From Serpentinimonas raichei (GTDB lineage: Bacteria; Pseudomonadota; Gammaproteobacteria; Burkholderiales; Burkholderiaceae_C): a stretch of DNA of 64,000 bases. Below the pieces are notes generated by a model, which worked only from the letters and a program-made list of their open reading frames with translations, did not search any database and had not been told where the DNA came from. The stretch spans positions 999,858 through 1,063,857 of the forward strand of contig NZ_AP014568.1 of the NCBI RefSeq assembly GCF_000828895.1, given 5' to 3'. A program made the translations under genes and the position numbers. Every line of letters begins with the position of its first letter. Positions within the stretch are counted from its first letter, which is position 1. Of the stretch, positions 10,131-20,565 are shown piece after piece.

Positions 10131-11141
10131 TCAAAGCCGGGGCTCACGCCGCATCACGTCTTGGATGCGCACGCCCACCACGGGCTCGCCGGTGGCAAAA
10201 CGGGTGCCCAAGCGGTTGTCGCGCAGGTGCCCGGCCGCCACGGTGTAGGCCTCGGCAGGCAGCGGCACGAAGCCGACTTCGCGTGACAAACGCGCCCCTT
10301 GGGTGAGGAAGAACTCGGCGAACTGGCGCACTTCGGGGCGCTGAAGCGAGCGCTCGGATACGTAGATGAACAGCGGGCGCGCCAGCGGCTGGTAGATGCC
10401 GGCGATCACGTTCTCCATGGTCGGGGCCACGGCGGCACCGCCGGTTGCCGGGACGATGCTGACCGAGCGCAGCCGCTCCCGGTTGGCTTCGTAGTAGGCC
10501 ATGCCGAAGTAGCCCAGCGCACCGCGGTCGCGCGCAATGCCCATGACGGTCACGTTGTCGTCTTCGGTCGCCATGTAGTCGGTGCGGCTCTGGCCGCTGC
10601 GGCCCATGATGGCTTCGGTGAAGTAGTCGAAGGTGCCGGAAGCCGAGCCGGGGCCGAACAGCGTCAGGGCCTGGTCGGGGAAGGCGGGGTCAACCTGGCG
10701 CCAGTTGGTGATGCGGCCAGTGGCGGTCGGCTCCCAGATGGTGCGCAGTTGCGCCACCGTGAGCTGGCGCGCCCAGGTGTTGTCGCGGTGCACGGCCACG
10801 GTGAGGGCGTCAAAGGCCACGGGCAGTTCGATGAAGCGGATGCCGGCGGCGCGGCAGGCCTCGATTTCGGCGGCGCGGGCCGGGCGCGAAGCGCCGGTCA
10901 CGTCGATTTCGCCACGGCAAAAGCGGGCGAAGCCGCCGCCGGTGCCCGACACGCCGACCGTGACGCGCACGTTGCGGTTGGCTTGTTGAAACTCTTCGGC
11001 TACGGCCTCGGAGATCGGGAACACGGTGCTGGAGCCATCGACCCGCACCGTGGCGGTTTGGGCCCAAGCGGGTGTCAGGGCTGTGACGCCGCCCAACAGA
11101 GCTGCCGTGGACAGCGCCAAAAAGGCACGTTTGCTTTGCAT
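10131..11141 (-). CDS. pstS: Phosphate ABC transporter substrate-binding protein
   Basis: This 336-residue periplasmic protein has a Sec signal peptide: MQSKR, a hydrophobic stretch, and a likely cleavage after AWA. The phosphate-binding motif DGSSTVFP lies just after the mature N-terminus, with SGTGGGF and TGASRP further on. The ATG at 11141 is preceded by GGAG; the TTG at 11153 has no such support. A Pho box lies about 100 bp upstream. It heads the pstSCAB operon. Confidence 0.95.
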   Translation of the reverse strand: MQSKRAFLALSTAALLGGVTALTPAWAQTATVRVDGSSTVFPISEAVAEEFQQANRNVRVTVGVSGTGGGFARFCRGEIDVTGASRPARAAEIEACRAAGIRFIELPVAFDALTVAVHRDNTWARQLTVAQLRTIWEPTATGRITNWRQVDPAFPDQALTLFGPGSASGTFDYFTEAIMGRSGQSRTDYMATEDDNVTVMGIARDRGALGYFGMAYYEANRERLRSVSIVPATGGAAVAPTMENVIAGIYQPLARPLFIYVSERSLQRPEVRQFAEFFLTQGARLSREVGFVPLPAEAYTVAAGHLRDNRLGTRFATGEPVVGVRIQDVMRREPRL

Positions 11142-11231
11142 GTGAATCTCCAAAATGAAAAAATCGATTGAGCCGCATTCAGCCCGCCGACGGCTTGCAA
11201 GGGACTGACCCGCGTATCATGGCTGGGGATT

Positions 11232-13470
<2,239 letters not shown>

Positions 13471-13477
13471 AGCTGGG

Positions 13478-13645
13478 CCACCGAGCCAGCGCCGGGCCGC
13501 CCCAAGCTGGCGAGAGCCCCCTCGGGGGGCAGCGCAGGCGCGCAGCGCCAAGCGTGGGGGCCACCGAGCCAGCGCCGGGCCGCCCCAAGCTGGCGAGAGC
13601 CCCCTCGGGGGGCAGCGCAGGCGCGCAAGCGCCAAGCGTGGGGGG
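13478..13645. repeat. Two tandem copies of a ~83-bp GC-rich dispersed repeat
   Basis: Unit 1 begins at 13478 and unit 2 at 13561; they are nearly identical apart from an extra A in unit 2. Each contains the near-palindrome GCCCCCTCGGGGGGC and the stretch GCCGGGCCGCCCCAAGC. They fill the whole gap between the convergent ligA and glnD genes, where such hairpins could serve as a bidirectional terminator. The same family, in opposite orientation, occurs at 29714-29975. Confidence 0.9.
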
Positions 13646-13653
13646 CATCCGCT

Positions 13654-16365
13654 CTAGTCTGACTCGAGAGCATGCAGCAGGTCGTGGTTTAGCTGCGCCT
13701 GCGCCCGCACCAGATGCAGGTGTGGGCCGCGAATCAGAAAGGTGTCCTCGACGCGCTCGCCCAGCGTGCTGATCTTGGCCAGTTGCACATCCACCTGGTG
13801 CTGCGCCAGCACGCGCGCCATGGCGTACAGCAGCCCGATGCGGTCGCTGGCCGACACGGTGAGCAGCCAGCGCTGGCCCTTTTCGTCGGGTTGCAGGCCC
13901 ACGCGCGGCAGAATCGGAAAGCTTTTCACGCGGCGCGACAAGCGTCCCTTGCTGGGCGCGGGCAAAGGGCCGCCTTGTTGCAGCGTCAGCGGCAGGTCGT
14001 TCTCCACCTGCGCGATCCACTCGCGATGCTGCTCCGGCATGCTGGCCGGCAACACCTGAAAGGTATCGAGCGCAAAACCATCGAGGGTGGTGTGGATTTT
14101 GGCGTCTTGGATGCTAAAACCACCGCGATCAAAATACGCGCAGGCGCGCACGAACAATTCGGCGTGGTCGGCGGTGTGGATCAAGACCTGCAACCCTTCC
14201 CCCACGGGCGATTGGCGGGCGCGCACCAAGGGGCTGGGCGGTGCCTCGCGCAGAAACGCAGCCCCCGGGGCCGATTCGCGCTCATGCAGCGCTTTGCTGA
14301 TCTGGCGCGTGTGCCAGGCGATTTCGTCGGCCGAGTGGCGCATGAAGTAGCCCACGTCGAGCTGCTGCCACAGGCGCTGGTGCGCCTGCTGCGGCAGCGC
14401 GTGCAGCGCCAGCCGGGCCAGCGCCTCGCGTTTGCGGGCTTCGATCTCGGCCGCCGGGTCGGGGGCGGCGCCACCGAGCACGCGCACGGTGGCGTGGTAC
14501 AGGTCTTCGAGCAGCTTGCCCTTCCAGGCGTTCCAGACCTTGGGGCTGGTGCCGCGGATGTCGGCCACCGTGAGCAGGTACAGGCCGGTCAGGCGGCGTT
14601 CGTTGCCGACCCGGCGCGCAAAGGCGGCGATCACGTCGGGGTCGGACAAGTCCTCTTTTTGCGCCACCCGGCTCATGCTCAGGTGCTCGGTCACCAAGAA
14701 GTGGATCAGATCGGCGTCGGCGCGCTCGATGCCGTGCTGGCGCGCAAAGCTGGCCACCTCGCGCGCACCGACCTCGGAGTGGTCGCCCCCCCGGCCCTTG
14801 CCGATGTCATGAAACAGCGCCGCCACATAAAGCAGCCACGGTTTGTCCCAGCCTGCGGCCAGGCGCGCGCAAAAGGGGTATTCGTGCGCATGCTCGGGGA
14901 TGAAAAACCGGCGCATATTGCGCAGCACCATCAGAATGTGCTGATCGACCGTGTAGACGTGGAACAAGTCGTGCTGCATCTGCCCGACGGTGCTGCGAAA
15001 GGCCCACAGGTAGCGCCCCAGCACCGAGGTCTGGTTCATGAGCCTGAAGGCGTGCGTGATGCCGCTGGGCTGCTGCAAAATGCGCATGAAGGTGGCGCGG
15101 TTGCGCGGGTCGCGTCGGAAGGCGGCGTTCATCAGCCCGCGCGCGTTGTAGAGCGCACGCAGGGTGCGCGCCGACAGCCCGGTGATGCCGGGCGCGGTCT
15201 GGTGCAGCAAGAAGGTTTCCAGTATGGCTTGCGGGTGCTGCCAGTACAGGTCGTCGCTGGCGATTTCGAGCATGCCGTCTTTGTCGAAAAAATGCTCGGT
15301 GAGGGCGCGCAGGGGCGGCGCGTTGCCGCGCTGGTCGGTGTCGATGCGCTCTTGGATGTTGAGCAACAGCACCTCGTTGAGCTGCGTCACGGCCTTGGCG
15401 GCCCAGTAGTAGCGCCGCATCAGGGCTTCGCTGGCGCGGCGTGCGCCACGGGCGTGCAGGGCTTTGGGGCTTTGTGCCTCATCGCCCTCGAGCTGGGCGC
15501 GGTAGCCAAAGGCCTGCGCCAGCGCCGATTGCAAATCGAACACCAGCCGGTCTTCGCGCCGCCCGGCCAGCACGTGCAGCCGGGCCCGAATCAGGCTCAG
15601 CAGCGCCTCGTTGGCCTTGAGCTGGCGCCCCTCCAGCGCCGTGGCCAAGCCGCGTTGCACCAGTTCGTCCCACGAGTGGCCCAAACCGGCGGCCTTGGCC
15701 AGCCAAAGGATGGTGTGCAGGTCGCGCAAGCCCCCGGGCGACTCCTTGCAGTTGGGCTCCAGCGCGTAGGGCGTGTTTTCGTATTTCTGATGGCGCTGGC
15801 GCTGCTCCAGCAGCTTGGCCTGCATGAAGGCGCGCGCATCGAGTGCGTCGAGCAGCGCGCAGACCAGCGACTCGAAGGGCTTGCGGGCCCCGGCCAGCCA
15901 GCGGCTTTCCAGCAAGGCGGTCTGCACCGTGACGTCGGCCGCGGCCTCGTGCAGGCACTGCGCCTGCGTGCGCACGCTCGAGCCAATGGTGAGCCCCACG
16001 TCCCAGCAGGCGCCGATAAAGCCCTCCAGCGCCACCTTGACGGCCGGTTGGGCCTCCAGATCCAGCGCCTCGGGCAGCAGCAGCAGCACGTCGATATCGG
16101 AATGCGGAAACAGCTCGACCCGTCCGTAGCCCCCCACCGCCACCAGCGTGCAGCCCGGCGGCAGCGCGGCCTGGCGCCAGAGCTGGCGCAACACCTCGTC
16201 GGCCAAACGCGCCAGCCGCCGCAGGGGGGCGTGGATGCCGCGCGCCGTGCCTTCCCAGTGGCCGATGCTCGCCAATAGGGCTGCCCGGTCGTCTTGGTAG
16301 CGCTGGCGCAGAGCGGAAAGCGGGGCTGCTGGGGCGGGTATGGCCTGCATGGAGGGGGTGTGCAT
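13654..16365 (-). CDS. glnD: Bifunctional [protein-PII] uridylyltransferase / uridylyl-removing enzyme
   Basis: This 903-residue nitrogen-status sensor uridylylates and deuridylylates PII proteins. The nucleotidyltransferase motif GGYGRVELFPHSDID is near residue 77. The HD hydrolase motif HDIGKGRGGDHS is near residue 517. Two ACT domains that bind glutamine occupy the C-terminal ~170 residues. The frame stays open far upstream through map; the ATG at 16365 gives the normal length. No strong Shine-Dalgarno is visible, and the ATG at 16350 is an alternative. It lies 50 bp after map on the same strand. Confidence 0.95.
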   Translation of the reverse strand: MHTPSMQAIPAPAAPLSALRQRYQDDRAALLASIGHWEGTARGIHAPLRRLARLADEVLRQLWRQAALPPGCTLVAVGGYGRVELFPHSDIDVLLLLPEALDLEAQPAVKVALEGFIGACWDVGLTIGSSVRTQAQCLHEAAADVTVQTALLESRWLAGARKPFESLVCALLDALDARAFMQAKLLEQRQRHQKYENTPYALEPNCKESPGGLRDLHTILWLAKAAGLGHSWDELVQRGLATALEGRQLKANEALLSLIRARLHVLAGRREDRLVFDLQSALAQAFGYRAQLEGDEAQSPKALHARGARRASEALMRRYYWAAKAVTQLNEVLLLNIQERIDTDQRGNAPPLRALTEHFFDKDGMLEIASDDLYWQHPQAILETFLLHQTAPGITGLSARTLRALYNARGLMNAAFRRDPRNRATFMRILQQPSGITHAFRLMNQTSVLGRYLWAFRSTVGQMQHDLFHVYTVDQHILMVLRNMRRFFIPEHAHEYPFCARLAAGWDKPWLLYVAALFHDIGKGRGGDHSEVGAREVASFARQHGIERADADLIHFLVTEHLSMSRVAQKEDLSDPDVIAAFARRVGNERRLTGLYLLTVADIRGTSPKVWNAWKGKLLEDLYHATVRVLGGAAPDPAAEIEARKREALARLALHALPQQAHQRLWQQLDVGYFMRHSADEIAWHTRQISKALHERESAPGAAFLREAPPSPLVRARQSPVGEGLQVLIHTADHAELFVRACAYFDRGGFSIQDAKIHTTLDGFALDTFQVLPASMPEQHREWIAQVENDLPLTLQQGGPLPAPSKGRLSRRVKSFPILPRVGLQPDEKGQRWLLTVSASDRIGLLYAMARVLAQHQVDVQLAKISTLGERVEDTFLIRGPHLHLVRAQAQLNHDLLHALESD

Positions 16366-16415
16366 GCAAAAAAGGGGCTGCAGCAGCTTGTGGGCGCCAG
16401 CCGCTCGGCCCGGGA

Positions 16416-17228
16416 TCAGGCCTGCCGGCCTGCGTTGGCGCTTGGCGGTGGCGGCGAACCGGCCGAGAGCGTCAGAATTTCGAAACCGCTTTCGGTGCAC
16501 AGCACGGTGTGCTCCCATTGCGCCGAGAGCGAGCGATCTTTGGTGGCGATGGTCCAGCCGTCGCCCATTTCGCGGATCTCGCGCCGCCCTTGGTTGATCA
16601 TGGGCTCGATGGTGAAGGTCATGCCGGCTTGCAGCGCCATGCCGGTGCCGGGGCGGCCATAGTGCAGCACCTGCGGCTCCTCGTGAAACTGCTGCCCGAT
16701 GCCGTGGCCGCAGAACTCGCGCACCACCGAATAGCCGGCGGCCTCGGCGTGCTGCTGGATGGCGTGCCCGATGTCGCCCAAGCGCGCCCCCGGGCGCACG
16801 CGCTCGATGCCTTTGTACATCGCTTCGTAGGTGATGGTGCACAGGCGCAGCGCCGCCGGGGCTGTGGCGCCGACCACGAACATGCGGCTGGTGTCGCCGT
16901 GCCAGCCGTCTTTGATCACGGTGACGTCGATGTTGACGATATCGCCGCGCTTGAGCGGCTTGTCGTTGGGGATGCCGTGGCAGATCACCTGGTTGACCGA
17001 GGTGCAGATGCTCTTGGGGTAGGGCGCATAACCGCCGGGCGCGTAGTTGAGCGGGGCCGGAATGGCCTGCTGCACCCCGACGATGTAGTCGTGCGCCAGC
17101 CGGTCGAGCTCGTTGGTGCTGACGCCGGCCTGCACGAACGGGCCCAGATAGTCCAGCACTTCGCTGGCTAGGCGCCCGGCGCGGCGCATGCCTTCGATGC
17201 CTGCTGCGTCCTTGATGGTGACGGTCAT
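16416..17228 (-). CDS. map: Methionine aminopeptidase type I
   Basis: This 270-residue enzyme removes the initiator methionine from nascent proteins. The metal ligands are in recognisable motifs: two Asp in NIDVTVIKDGWHGDTSR, His in GHGIG, Glu in FTIEPM and Glu in QWEHTV. The ATG at 17228 opens MTVTIKDAAGIEGMR, typical for the family; the longer open frame is not coding. It precedes glnD. The tRNA-Arg remnant starts only 22 bp upstream, so the promoter of map may lie within or be altered by the inserted island. Confidence 0.95.
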   Translation of the reverse strand: MTVTIKDAAGIEGMRRAGRLASEVLDYLGPFVQAGVSTNELDRLAHDYIVGVQQAIPAPLNYAPGGYAPYPKSICTSVNQVICHGIPNDKPLKRGDIVNIDVTVIKDGWHGDTSRMFVVGATAPAALRLCTITYEAMYKGIERVRPGARLGDIGHAIQQHAEAAGYSVVREFCGHGIGQQFHEEPQVLHYGRPGTGMALQAGMTFTIEPMINQGRREIREMGDGWTIATKDRSLSAQWEHTVLCTESGFEILTLSAGSPPPPSANAGRQA

Positions 17229-17250
17229 GTGAAAAATGAAATCCGCAAAG

Positions 17251-17301
17251 ATGGCCTGCCCGACAGGGGGTCGAACCTGTGACCTACGGCTTAGAAGGCC
17301 G
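17251..17301 (-). repeat. Duplicated 3' half of tRNA-Arg (putative attachment site)
   Basis: This 51-bp stretch matches 18250-18299 with a single inserted G. It covers the CCA end, acceptor 3' strand, T arm, variable region and part of the anticodon arm of the tRNA-Arg(TCT). The match ends abruptly in the anticodon stem. It has the structure of the second attachment site left by integration into a tRNA 3' end. Confidence 0.85.
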
Positions 17302-17325
17302 CTTCGGGCATGTACAGAAAAAAGG

Positions 17326-17436
17326 GCAGTGGAAAAACGCGATGATACATGGTGGGTGCGGGTGCGCCGCCGGGGGGCACGCCGATGTGTCGGCGACCTT
17401 CGATCGCAAAAGCGACGCCGAGGCCTACGAGCGCCG
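17326..17436 (+). pseudogene. Frameshifted remnant of tyrosine-integrase arm-binding domain
   Basis: In one frame the sequence reads DDTWWVRVRRRG. In the next frame it continues HADVSATFDRKSDAEAYER. Joined, these look like the N-terminal arm-binding domain of a tRNA-targeting tyrosine integrase (W-x-V-R-V-R-x-x-G followed by S-x-T-F-x-x-K-x-x-A-E-A). The break is at a run of six G (17372-17377); removing one G restores the frame. No catalytic domain follows. Its position 25 bp from the att-like repeat supports the reading. The assignment is by pattern only. Confidence 0.5.
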
Positions 17437-17587
17437 AAGGCCTCGCCGCGCTGTGGGCATAAAACGCTGCGCTGGACGCGCAAGCGGCGCGGCTGGCGGG
17501 GCAAATGTCCGATGCGGCCACACCGATGCGGCGATAGAGCGATGCAGGTACACTGGCAACTTCTTCTCTACGCACGAGCCCTTCCTG

Positions 17588-17932
17588 ATGCCTAAGACCA
17601 CACTGGTATTCGCCGTCCTGCTGATCGCCCTTGGGGTGGTTGCCTTCGGGATCTCCTCGAACCGCACCGCCCTGCTGCCAGCCTACCTAGGCGCTGCGCT
17701 TGCAGTGTTGGGTGGTCTCTCGCTGGCCTTCGCAGGCGCCCGCAAGCACCTGATGCACGTGGCCACGGTGGTGGCGTTGCTCGGGGCACTCGCACCGGCA
17801 GCGGTGCTGCTGATCCGCGCCGCGCAGATGAGCCCGCTCGCGCTGTGGGTCAACATCGGCATGCTGGCACTGTCTGGGGGGCTGCTCGTGCTGATGCTGC
17901 GCTCCTTCATCGCCGCCCGTCGAAGGGCATAG
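17588..17932 (+). CDS. Small four-TM membrane protein of unknown function
   Basis: This 114-residue, strongly hydrophobic protein has about four transmembrane segments (residues about 3-22, 28-48, 56-77, 82-106) and a positively charged C-terminus (RSFIAARRRA). I do not recognise a named family. The frame is open further upstream, back to 17279 through the integrase remnant, but the ATG at 17588 begins directly before the first membrane segment. It lies within the tRNA-Arg-bounded segment and is probably cargo of the former element. Confidence 0.6.
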   Translation: MPKTTLVFAVLLIALGVVAFGISSNRTALLPAYLGAALAVLGGLSLAFAGARKHLMHVATVVALLGALAPAAVLLIRAAQMSPLALWVNIGMLALSGGLLVLMLRSFIAARRRA

Positions 17933-17970
17933 GAAATTCAACCGGTTCCCTACGTGCTGGCTTGGCCTGA

Positions 17971-18165
17971 TCAGGCTGCTGCGCGTCCCCGCATCTCGAT
18001 ATGAAATCCCGCTGCCGCTGCCCTATTCACCAGCGCATCTAGGCCGAACAAGTTGATCTTGCCGCGCATCAGGTCGGGGATGCGCGGCTGAGTTACGCCG
18101 AAGAGCTGGGCGGCTTGCATTTGGCTCATTTGGGTGTGGATGAGGTGGTTGTTCAGCTCCATCAT
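17971..18165 (-). CDS. Truncated XRE/HigA-type HTH antitoxin-like protein
   Basis: This 64-residue protein carries a helix-turn-helix: MSQMQAAQLFGVTQPRIPDL followed by MRGKINLFGLDALVN. That is characteristic of XRE-family antitoxins partnered with HigB/RelE-type toxins. Full-length relatives have about 30 more N-terminal residues. Here an in-frame TAG lies a short way upstream of the two ATGs, so the N-terminus is probably lost. No toxin gene is adjacent, suggesting an orphan remnant within the mini-island. Confidence 0.6.
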   Translation of the reverse strand: MMELNNHLIHTQMSQMQAAQLFGVTQPRIPDLMRGKINLFGLDALVNRAAAAGFHIEMRGRAAA

Positions 18166-18250
18166 CAGGGCGGATCGCAGAAGGGGCTAATAATTGCCCC
18201 AAAATTGCCGATCAGCGACATTGGAAAAATGCGCTAACCTGTTAATTTTA

Positions 18251-18327
18251 TGGCCTGCCCGACAGGGGTCGAACCTGTGACCTACGGCTTAGAAGGCCGT
18301 TGCTCTATCCAGCTGAGCTACGGGCAG
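18251..18327 (-). tRNA. tRNA-Arg (anticodon TCT)
   Basis: A complete cloverleaf can be read on the minus strand. The acceptor is CTGCCCG/CGGGCAG, the D stem GCTC/GAGC, the anticodon stem ACGGC/GCCGT with loop CTTCTAA (anticodon TCT), and the T stem ACAGG/CCTGT. The discriminator is G and CCA is encoded. Its 3' half is duplicated at 17251-17301, marking it as the integration target. Confidence 0.95.
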
Positions 18328-18381
18328 AGAAGGGTACCGCAATGGTAAAGAGAATGCCGCAAGCCGTGAGGCCGCAGGATC

Positions 18382-20565
18382 TCAGGACGAATTGGGCCTG
18401 ATTTTAGCAGTGCGCTGCAAGAAATCGGTGAACGCAGCCGCTGGCATGGGGCGCGCGTAGTGATAGCCTTGGGCTTCGTCGCAGCCCAAAGCGGCAATGC
18501 GCTCGGCCACCGCCGCCGTTTCCACCCCTTCGGCGACCGTGCGCAGCCCCAGACTGGCGGCCATTTGAATGATGGCACGCACGATGGCGGCGTCGTCTGG
18601 GTCGGTGAGCAGGTCGCGCACAAAAGTCTGATCGATCTTGAGTTTATCCACCTCGAAGCGCTTCAGGTACGAGAGGCTCGAGTAGCCGGTGCCAAAATCG
18701 TCGATCGCCAGCTTGACCCCCATGCGTTTGAGCCGGCGCACCAGGTCGAGCATGGCATGGGTGTTGTGCAGCAGCAGCGATTCGGTGAGTTCCAGCTCCA
18801 GCTGGTGCGCGGGCAAGCCGCTGTGTTGCAGCGCCCGGCGCAGCGTGTCCTCGAGGTCGCCGCGCTTGAACTGCACCGCCGACAAATTGACGGCCAGCAG
18901 CAGCGGCGGGTGGCCGGCGTCGAGCCAGGTGCGGCCCTGGCGGCAGACTTCTTCGATCACCCACGCGCCGATGGGAACGATCAGCCCGCTTTCTTCGGCC
19001 ACCGGGATGAAGCGCGCTGGCGCGATCAGCCCTTGCTCAGGGTGCTGCCAGCGCAGCAGCGCCTCGGCCCCGACCAAGGCGCCGCTGCGCAGATCGAACT
19101 GGGGCTGGTAGTGCAGTTGCAATTCGCCTTGTTCGAGCGCCCGGCGCAGGCCGCTGCGCAACCGCAAGTGCTCGCCCGCCTGCTGGCCCATGTCTTCGTT
19201 GAAGAAGTGGTGGCTGTTGCGGCCCGACTCTTTGGCCCGGTACATGGCCATATCGGCCTTGCGCAGCAGGGTGTCGAAGTCGCGCCCGTCGTTGGGAAAG
19301 AGCGCCACCCCGATCGAAAAACTCAGCACCAATTCGTGCGGGTCGAGCACAAAGGGGGCTTGCATGCAGGCCGTGATTTTGCCCAGCACTGCCAAGGTGG
19401 CGTGCTGATCGCCTAGGTGGGTCAAAAGGACGATGAACTCGTCGCCCCCTTGGCGGCTCAGGGTGTCGGTGTCGCGCAGGCAGCCGAGCAAGCGCTGGGT
19501 GACTTGCTGCAGCAGCACATCGCCCGTGGCGTGGCCGAGGGTGTCGTTGATGTGCTTGAAATTGTCTAGGTCGAGGCAGAGCAGGGCGAGGTGCTGGTGT
19601 TCACGCTCGGCATGCGCCAGCGCCAGTTGCAGCCGGTCTTGCAGCAGCAAGCGGTTGGGCAGCCCGGTGAGGGCGTCGTGGTAGGCCAAAAAGTGGGCGC
19701 GCCGCTCCAGTTCGGCGTGGGCGTTGGCCAACTCGTGCTCCACCGCCTTGCGCTGGCTGATGTCGTCGCTGATCCAGATCGTGATTTTTTCTTCACCGGC
19801 CTGCGGCAGCGCGCGCGCCAGGTGCCGAAACCACACCAAGGAGCCATCGCGGCGGCGGTTGCGCCATTCGATGTCGATGCGCTCGCCGGCGGCCAAGCGG
19901 GATCCGATGGCCAGCCCGAAATGCTGGTAGTCGTCGGGGGAGCTGAAAAAAACCTCGGCGCTGTTGCCGAGCAATTCACCCGGGGCATAGCCCAGCAGGT
20001 CCTCGAAGCGCGGGTTGCAGTGCTGGATCAGGCCGTCGCAGGTAAACAAAATGCCGACGCTGGCGTTTTCCAGTATGGCTTGTTGCTGCAGCAGCAGGCG
20101 GCGCAACTGCGATTCAGAGCGCTTGCGCTCCCCGATGTCCTCAAGGATCCAGATCGTGCCGTCGGCGCTGTTGGCTGGGTTGATGGGTTTGGCGCGCAGG
20201 TGGCAATGCACGGCGCTGCCATCGCGCTTGCGCATCAGGCGCTCTTGCTCGAACAATTGCCCAGCGCCCAGCAGATGCGAGGCCTGCTGCCCCATGTCGG
20301 CGTAATCGGATTCGGAAAAATACAGCACCGAGGCCGGTTGGCCGATCAGTTCACCCTGCGGCCAGCCAAAAAGCTCGGCCGCGCGCGGGTTGCAATGCTC
20401 CACCACGCGCCGGCGTGTGAGCAGGATGCCGACCCAGGCATTTTGTAAGATGGCTTGGTATTCAAGCTCGAGTTGGCTGGGGGCAGAGGCGTTCAAGATA
20501 GAGTTCGCTGCGTAGACATCGCTGTCTTTGTTTGGATAACGAACCGATTTTATTATAGAAATCAA
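18382..20565 (-). CDS. PAS-PAS-GGDEF-EAL cyclic-di-GMP signalling protein
   Basis: This 727-residue protein has two PAS domains (about residues 30-150 and 155-275), a GGDEF domain and an EAL domain. The GGDEF motif (373-377) is intact and is preceded by an inhibitory-site RxxD (364-367). The EAL motif (GAEALLRW) and the DDFGTGYSSLSYL motif are intact. It could both make and degrade c-di-GMP; net activity cannot be told. No transmembrane segment is seen, so it is cytosolic. The assigned start is TTG overlapping the stop of the GntR gene by 4 bp (TTGA); TTG at 20496 is an alternative. Confidence 0.9.
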   Translation of the reverse strand: MISIIKSVRYPNKDSDVYAANSILNASAPSQLELEYQAILQNAWVGILLTRRRVVEHCNPRAAELFGWPQGELIGQPASVLYFSESDYADMGQQASHLLGAGQLFEQERLMRKRDGSAVHCHLRAKPINPANSADGTIWILEDIGERKRSESQLRRLLLQQQAILENASVGILFTCDGLIQHCNPRFEDLLGYAPGELLGNSAEVFFSSPDDYQHFGLAIGSRLAAGERIDIEWRNRRRDGSLVWFRHLARALPQAGEEKITIWISDDISQRKAVEHELANAHAELERRAHFLAYHDALTGLPNRLLLQDRLQLALAHAEREHQHLALLCLDLDNFKHINDTLGHATGDVLLQQVTQRLLGCLRDTDTLSRQGGDEFIVLLTHLGDQHATLAVLGKITACMQAPFVLDPHELVLSFSIGVALFPNDGRDFDTLLRKADMAMYRAKESGRNSHHFFNEDMGQQAGEHLRLRSGLRRALEQGELQLHYQPQFDLRSGALVGAEALLRWQHPEQGLIAPARFIPVAEESGLIVPIGAWVIEEVCRQGRTWLDAGHPPLLLAVNLSAVQFKRGDLEDTLRRALQHSGLPAHQLELELTESLLLHNTHAMLDLVRRLKRMGVKLAIDDFGTGYSSLSYLKRFEVDKLKIDQTFVRDLLTDPDDAAIVRAIIQMAASLGLRTVAEGVETAAVAERIAALGCDEAQGYHYARPMPAAAFTDFLQRTAKIRPNSS

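Noticed and set aside
13478..13645. Repeat pair considered as a CRISPR array
   Set aside because: There are only two units with no spacers, and the units themselves are long and GC-rich; no cas genes are present.
13714..16278. 854-residue open frame antisense to glnD
   Set aside because: It mirrors the coding periodicity of glnD, with no family motif; a high-GC artefact.
17236..17595. 119-residue Arg-rich frame across the tRNA remnant
   Set aside because: It is not a gene as such. Only part of it (DDTWWVRVRRRG) fits the integrase remnant, which continues in another frame.
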